DNA of 64,000 bases, from positions 1,798,001-1,862,000 of the forward strand of contig NZ_CP104040.1 in NCBI RefSeq assembly GCF_025152745.1. The letters run 5' to 3'. The position numbers and the translations under genes were made by a program. This stretch comes from Rhizobium sp. WSM4643 (GTDB lineage Bacteria; Pseudomonadota; Alphaproteobacteria; Rhizobiales; Rhizobiaceae). Positions 60,269 to 64,000 of this stretch are shown in pieces. The notes under the pieces were generated by a model. The model saw only the letters and a program-made list of their open reading frames with translations. It was not told where the DNA came from and made no database searches. Position 1 is the first letter of the stretch. Every line of letters starts with the position of its first letter.

Positions 60269-61306
60269 CTAGTCGAGACGGTGTCCGCGAATGATCGGTG
60301 CGACATCGGTGCCAAGGAGTTCGATCGACCGGCGCATTGCTTCGGTCTCCAAGGCGGCGGTGCTCATCTGGAAGGTGAGGCGAGAAACTCCACCCAATGT
60401 CCTGTTAACATGCTCAATCTTTGCCGCAACTGTCTGCGGGCTGCCAACCAGAAACGCCCCGTTCGGGCCGCACATGAAGTCGAATTGCGCCTGCGTTGGC
60501 GGTGGCCAGCCCCGTTCCCGTCCAGCGTCCGTGAACATCTGGAACCAGCCGGGGAAGAACGCTTCCCTGGCTGCTTTGTCAGTCTCCCCGACAAAGCCGA
60601 GAGCGTGCACGCCGACCCTCTGCTCCTCTCTGGGATGGCCCGCGGCAAGCCATGCACGTCGATAGAGTTCGACCAACGGCAGAAAACGCTCGAAACTGCC
60701 GCCGATGATCGCGACCATCAAAGGCAAGCCAAGCGTTCCGGCGCGGATGAAGGATTCGGGCGTCCCGCCGACACCCAGCCAGATTGGCAAGGTTGGCTGG
60801 TGCGGACGGGGAAAGACACCCTGGCCGCCGATGGGCGGTCGAAAGCGCCCTTGCCACTCGATCCTGGGCTTTTCCCTGATCTTCAGCAACAGGTCCAGCT
60901 TCTCCGCGAAGAGGGCATCGTAGTCCCGAAGGTCGAATCCGAACAGGGGATAGGCCTCAACGGACGAGCCGCGGCCAACTACGATTTCCGCTCGTCCGCG
61001 CGATATCAGATCCAATGTGGCGAATTCCTGAAAGAGCCGCACGGGGTCGGCGGCGCTGAGGACAGCGACAGCGCTTGTCAGCCTGATCGACTTCGTGCGC
61101 GCCGCAGCGGCCGCAAGGATAACGGCTGGCGCTGAATCAAGCGCGTTCTCTCGATGATGTTCGCCCATGCCAAAGACATCGAGGCCGACTTGATCGGCCA
61201 GTTCGACCTCTGCAAGTACGCTCTCCATGCGATCGATGGCTGACTGCAGTCGTCCCGTAGCGGGGTCGTTCAGCAGCATCGCAAAACTATCGATACCGAT
61301 TTCCAA
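60269..61306 (-). CDS. LLM-class flavin-dependent oxidoreductase
   Basis: Luciferase-like monooxygenase of 345 residues: IGIDSFAML start, DVFGMGEHHRENALDSAPAV and TLDLISRGRAEIVVGRGS are family blocks. Probably uses reduced FMN; substrate unknown. No ATG fits: TTG at 61306 follows GAAAGGATCCTTCG and gives the conserved L/M-E-I-G N-terminus. An upstream in-frame start (61378) would add 24 unrelated residues. Confidence 0.82.
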   Translation of the reverse strand: MEIGIDSFAMLLNDPATGRLQSAIDRMESVLAEVELADQVGLDVFGMGEHHRENALDSAPAVILAAAAARTKSIRLTSAVAVLSAADPVRLFQEFATLDLISRGRAEIVVGRGSSVEAYPLFGFDLRDYDALFAEKLDLLLKIREKPRIEWQGRFRPPIGGQGVFPRPHQPTLPIWLGVGGTPESFIRAGTLGLPLMVAIIGGSFERFLPLVELYRRAWLAAGHPREEQRVGVHALGFVGETDKAAREAFFPGWFQMFTDAGRERGWPPPTQAQFDFMCGPNGAFLVGSPQTVAAKIEHVNRTLGGVSRLTFQMSTAALETEAMRRSIELLGTDVAPIIRGHRLD

Positions 61307-61518
61307 CGAAGGATCCTTTCGAGGCGCTGTTGCCACCCAACCACGGTGGTCGCTGTTTCGGCGCTTCCAGCTTCTCATGACTCGCCCCGGATGGAGCGGA
61401 CACGTCTATCTGGCAGAAGCGCCTCCCGCTTCATCACACGATGACAGGCGCCCTACTACCCGTCATATTCTGATGGATACTATCCAAATATCCGATAGGG
61501 GAGTTCGCTTGCCCTCCG

Positions 61519-61703
61519 TCAGTCCGAGCCGATGAGATAATCGTAGACGGAGACCAAGCCCTTGCATCGTTCCGGCCAGAGCGCGGCGACAATGTCAGCG
61601 GTCCGCGCGCCAGTCGAAAGCCGCGACAGTGGTTTGCTCGATGTTCAGAGAGTCCATCAGTTTGATGGCATCGACTGCCAGCGCCGATTGTTGGCCGTTG
61701 CGC
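61519..61703 (-). pseudogene. Alpha/beta-hydrolase relic
   Basis: Minus strand from 61703 reads NGQQSALAVDAIKLMDSLNI and continues to VAAFDW; after a frame change near 61608 it reads TADIVAALWPERCKGLVSV and DYLIGSD with TGA at 61521-61519. This is the segment around the nucleophile elbow of epoxide-hydrolase-like enzymes, but start, frame and C-terminal half are missing and the usual D-W-G is D-W-R. Confidence 0.6.
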
Positions 61704-61704
61704 A

Positions 61705-61795
61705 TCTACCGCTGGCGGCATGCTGATGAGCGGATGATCGAGCAATCGATCAGATGCAGCGCATGCGGCGAGCCGCTGCCATCGCCTCGAAAATC
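61705..61795 (-). mobile_element. IS5-like transposase relic 2
   Basis: Minus strand gives LIDCSIIR, then after a one-base frame change HQHAASG. DNA from about 61711 to 61785 resembles 56261-56316 in the same orientation. It directly adjoins the broken hydrolase fragment. Tentative. Confidence 0.35.
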
Positions 61796-61820
61796 TGCGA
61801 CCGGTAGTTGGGTGGGGAAT

Positions 61821-62570
61821 CTAGCCGATCTGCATCAGGATCGGAAAGGTCTGCTGGAACCAGATCGCCACATTGCTGACCCATCCGAACAGGAAGGCGA
61901 GGCCGGTCAGCACGAGGAAGAGACCCATCACCTTTTCAACCGTGCCGAGATGGCGGCGGAAGCGCGACAGGAAGCGCATGAAGGCGCCGGAAAAGCCGGC
62001 GGCGATCCAGAAGGGGATGGCAAGGCCAAGCGAATAGACGGCGAGCAGTTCGGCGCCGGAGCCGACCGTCTCGCGCGAGGCGGCAACGCCGAGGATGGCG
62101 CCGAGCACGGGACCGATGCAGGGCGTCCAGCCGAAGGCGAAGGCAAGCCCCATGACATAGGCGCCCGTCAGCGTCCCCGGCTTGCCGCCGTCCTGGAAGC
62201 GAGCCTCGCGGGTCAGCAGTCCGATTCGGAAGAGGCCGAGGAAATTCAGCCCCATGACGATGATGATCAGCCCGCCGATCTTCGACAGGAGGTCGAGATG
62301 CTGGCGAAGCGCCATGCCGATGCTGGAAGCACCGGCGCCGAGCGCCACAAAGACGGTGGCAAAGCCGAGCGTGAAGAAGAGGGCAGAGAGGAAGACGCCG
62401 CGCCTGATACCGGGCGCGACCGCAATCGCACCGCCGCCGCGGAACTGCTCGACTGAGATTCCGGCCATATAGCAGAGGTAGGGCGGGACGAGGGGAAGCA
62501 CGCAGGGCGACAGAAACGAAAGCGCTCCGGCAATCAGCGCGCTCCACAGGGAAATATCGGCAATCGACAC
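61821..62570 (-). CDS. ccdA: CcdA-family cytochrome c biogenesis/thiol-disulfide transmembrane protein
   Basis: Moves reducing equivalents across the inner membrane to periplasmic thioredoxins. The 249-residue protein has six hydrophobic helices and the paired membrane cysteines in LSPCVLPLVPPYLC and FGWTPCIGPVLG. Length is as expected for CcdA, without the DsbD end domains. It marks return to core-type sequence after the accessory block. Confidence 0.9.
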   Translation of the reverse strand: MSIADISLWSALIAGALSFLSPCVLPLVPPYLCYMAGISVEQFRGGGAIAVAPGIRRGVFLSALFFTLGFATVFVALGAGASSIGMALRQHLDLLSKIGGLIIIVMGLNFLGLFRIGLLTREARFQDGGKPGTLTGAYVMGLAFAFGWTPCIGPVLGAILGVAASRETVGSGAELLAVYSLGLAIPFWIAAGFSGAFMRFLSRFRRHLGTVEKVMGLFLVLTGLAFLFGWVSNVAIWFQQTFPILMQIG

Positions 62571-62731
62571 GCATTCTCTCCGGCTGCAATTTGCGTGATG
62601 TTCCTAGCTTTGCAGGCAAGCGATTGCCAATCACCTTTTTGCGCGCGCAGGAAATCTGTCTTTGCACGCGAGACATCTGCTTGCGCTTGGCAAGAAATGT
62701 GCCGGCCGCTGGAAAAAGGCAAATTTTTCGG

Positions 62732-62760
62732 TTGACCGCAATGAGTCGCCTGCCTATGTT
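62732..62760 (+). promoter_or_regulatory. Probable sigma-70 promoter of tRNA-Lys
   Basis: TTGACC (62732-62737), a 17-base spacer, TATGTT (62755-62760). It lies about 40 bases before the mature tRNA 5' end, the expected distance. Confidence 0.6.
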
Positions 62761-62800
62761 CCGCCCACTTCCAGCCGGGGTGGGCACACCCGCGGAGAGG

Positions 62801-62876
62801 GAGAGCGTAGCTCAGCTGGTAGAGCAACTGACTTTTAATCAGTAGGTCTCGGGTTCGAACCCCGACGCTCTCACCA
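62801..62876 (+). tRNA. tRNA-Lys (anticodon TTT)
   Basis: Complete cloverleaf of 76 bases: acceptor GAGAGCG/CGCTCTC, D arm GCTC...GAGC, anticodon arm ACTGA-CTTTTAA-TCAGT, and T arm with GGTTCGAACCC. Discriminator A and an encoded CCA (62874-62876). No intron. Confidence 0.97.
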
Positions 62877-62978
62877 TATTTCCCTTTAAAATAAGCTAGT
62901 TACGGAGCATACTAATATTATGTTAGCTGGCTTCCGAGTCGGGCTAACGCGAAGCTAACGATTCGAACGGAGCGGCGG

Positions 62979-63737
62979 GTGGATCAGGTTTGGGTCTGGG
63001 TGTTTTGGGCTTGGGACTGGGTCAAGCCTGTCGCGGCCTTCATTGCTACGTTCGGGCTGACTTTGGCAACCGTTGTCGCGGCTGCGTGGGCCGCTTTTCA
63101 ATGGTTCGGCCAGAAGTGGATCGAGAACAAATTCGCTAAAGGTCTCGAGGAATACAAAGCTGGACAAGCCCAAGAACTCGAAAAGCTGAAACACAAAATA
63201 AATTCAGCTTTTGACCGTATCACCCGTCTCCATAATCGAGAATTTGATGTCTTGCCTGACCTCTGGGGCAAGCTTGTCGAAGCCAAACTGTGGGCTAACG
63301 CATACACCTCTTCGATGCAAAGCTATGCTCACGTGGAGTACCTTGGTGACGATGCACTGCGCCAGTTCCTAGATGGGACCAGCTTCGCTGAATGGCAGAA
63401 GCGGGAAATCATGGAAGCCCGCAACAAACAAGATCAGTACGTAAAAACACACAACCGATACAGATCTGCCGAGGTCCTAGGCAAGCTGAGAGACTTCGAT
63501 CTAAGCTTTACCAAAAACGGAATTTTTCTCCAATCAGAACTCAAAGGCATGATGCGTAAGATGCTGGACATCATCCATCATGCCCTCATTGAGCATAACG
63601 TGAACGAGCAGGAGAATGTTCGTCCTCGTGTACGTGATGCCTCTAAGACCTTCGAGAATGAAGGTGAAACTCTGTTTTTGAAGATTGAAAAAGCCGTGAG
63701 CGATAGGCTCTGGGAATCGGCAAACAAGGAAATCTGA
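62979..63737 (+). CDS. Hypothetical membrane-anchored coiled-coil protein
   Basis: The 252-residue protein starts with GTG and a tryptophan-rich stretch (MDQVWVWVFWAWDWV), one membrane helix (about 16-45), then a charged, largely helical region with heptads at about 50-80 (EEYKAGQAQELEKLKHKINS). No catalytic motif is visible and I do not recognise the family. Base composition is clearly less GC-rich than neighbouring genes, suggesting acquisition next to the tRNA gene. Confidence 0.65.
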   Translation: MDQVWVWVFWAWDWVKPVAAFIATFGLTLATVVAAAWAAFQWFGQKWIENKFAKGLEEYKAGQAQELEKLKHKINSAFDRITRLHNREFDVLPDLWGKLVEAKLWANAYTSSMQSYAHVEYLGDDALRQFLDGTSFAEWQKREIMEARNKQDQYVKTHNRYRSAEVLGKLRDFDLSFTKNGIFLQSELKGMMRKMLDIIHHALIEHNVNEQENVRPRVRDASKTFENEGETLFLKIEKAVSDRLWESANKEI

Positions 63738-63748
63738 TCCGGTCACAT

Positions 63749-64000
63749 TTAGATCAGCCGCCTGACGACATCCCCAGCCTTGTCCCACACGCGGCGCAGC
63801 GCGGCGGCGTGGTCATCCTGCATGGAGAAGAAGGCACGGTGGGGTAGCGCCTCAGCGATAGCCTTCCAGTTCATGCCTGCCGCCCGGCGCACGACTACCT
63901 CCTTAAGCGGCGGCAATAGCGCATTCACCACGGCGACAATCTCCTCAGCGGCATCTTCCATGTGGCGGCGCTCCACCCGGCGGGCGTTTGCGTCGGTCTT
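63749..64000 (-). CDS. Hypothetical protein, possibly partial at window edge
   Basis: A minus-strand frame stops at 63749 and is open to the window edge; a GTG at 63976 would give 75 residues. Sequence such as NWKAIAEALPHRAFFSMQDDH looks like a small helix-turn-helix protein, as in phage or island modules. The family cannot be named with confidence. Confidence 0.45.
   Translation of the reverse strand, partial: KTDANARRVERRHMEDAAEEIVAVVNALLPPLKEVVVRRAAGMNWKAIAEALPHRAFFSMQDDHAAALRRVWDKAGDVVRRLI

Overview
This window is chromosomal DNA of a fast-growing alphaproteobacterium, most likely Rhizobium of the R. leguminosarum/R. etli group. The evidence is high-GC coding bias, the gene order cdsA-rseP-bamA-lpxD-fabZ-lpxA-lpxI-lpxB, a pyruvate dehydrogenase E1-beta with its own lipoyl domain, dusB(nifR3)-ntrB-ntrC and ntrY-ntrX-(dat)-hfq-hflX, an alphaproteobacterial SOS box (GTTC-N7-GTTC) before lexA, and rhizobial intergenic mosaic (RIME-like) repeats.

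Layout. 1-8255 (+): envelope operon (CdsA tail, RseP, BamA, lipid A genes, FabZ), with many ATGA stop/start overlaps. 8292-13201: gltA (-), comEC (+), and lexA (-) with its SOS box. 13202-16460: VOC protein, kdsA, and eno with a remarkable composite terminator. 16546-25010: ftsB-like gene, the pdhABC and lpdA group with an SGNH hydrolase and a GNAT inside it, two small YeaQ/GlsB-type membrane proteins, and lipA. 25101-28067: a RIME repeat, a P-loop kinase, a COQ10-like protein, and cinA-type and ispDF genes on the minus strand. 28234-31828: dusB-ntrB-ntrC.

31829-39833 is an accessory block separating ntrBC from ntrYX. It holds an outer-membrane protein relic, a predicted transmembrane wHTH/TolB-like/TPR regulator, a small membrane protein, a secreted cysteine-type sulfatase, a formylglycine-generating enzyme (FGE), and repeated TAC-N-GTA dyads upstream of the sulfatase and FGE genes. 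I consider this regulator-sulfatase-FGE block the best candidate for an undescribed system.

39834-46141: ntrY-ntrX, a D-amino-acid-transaminase-like gene, hfq and hflX. 46171-47819: an IS4-family element inserted in a RIME repeat, with 10-bp target duplications and a transposase whose N-terminus lies in another frame across a G6 run. 47853-54807: mazG, a deaminase, the siroheme/sulfite-reduction operon (cysG-DUF2849-cysI-DUF934) and a UbiH-type hydroxylase.

54775-61800 is a second accessory block. It starts with a truncated AEC transporter and palindromic repeats. It carries minus-strand genes for an MBL hydrolase, a YjlB-type cupin, an SDR, a semialdehyde dehydrogenase and an LLM flavin oxidoreductase, with IS5-like relics and an alpha/beta-hydrolase relic at or near its edges. 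The window ends with ccdA, tRNA-Lys(TTT) and two unrecognised genes of lower GC or phage-like character.
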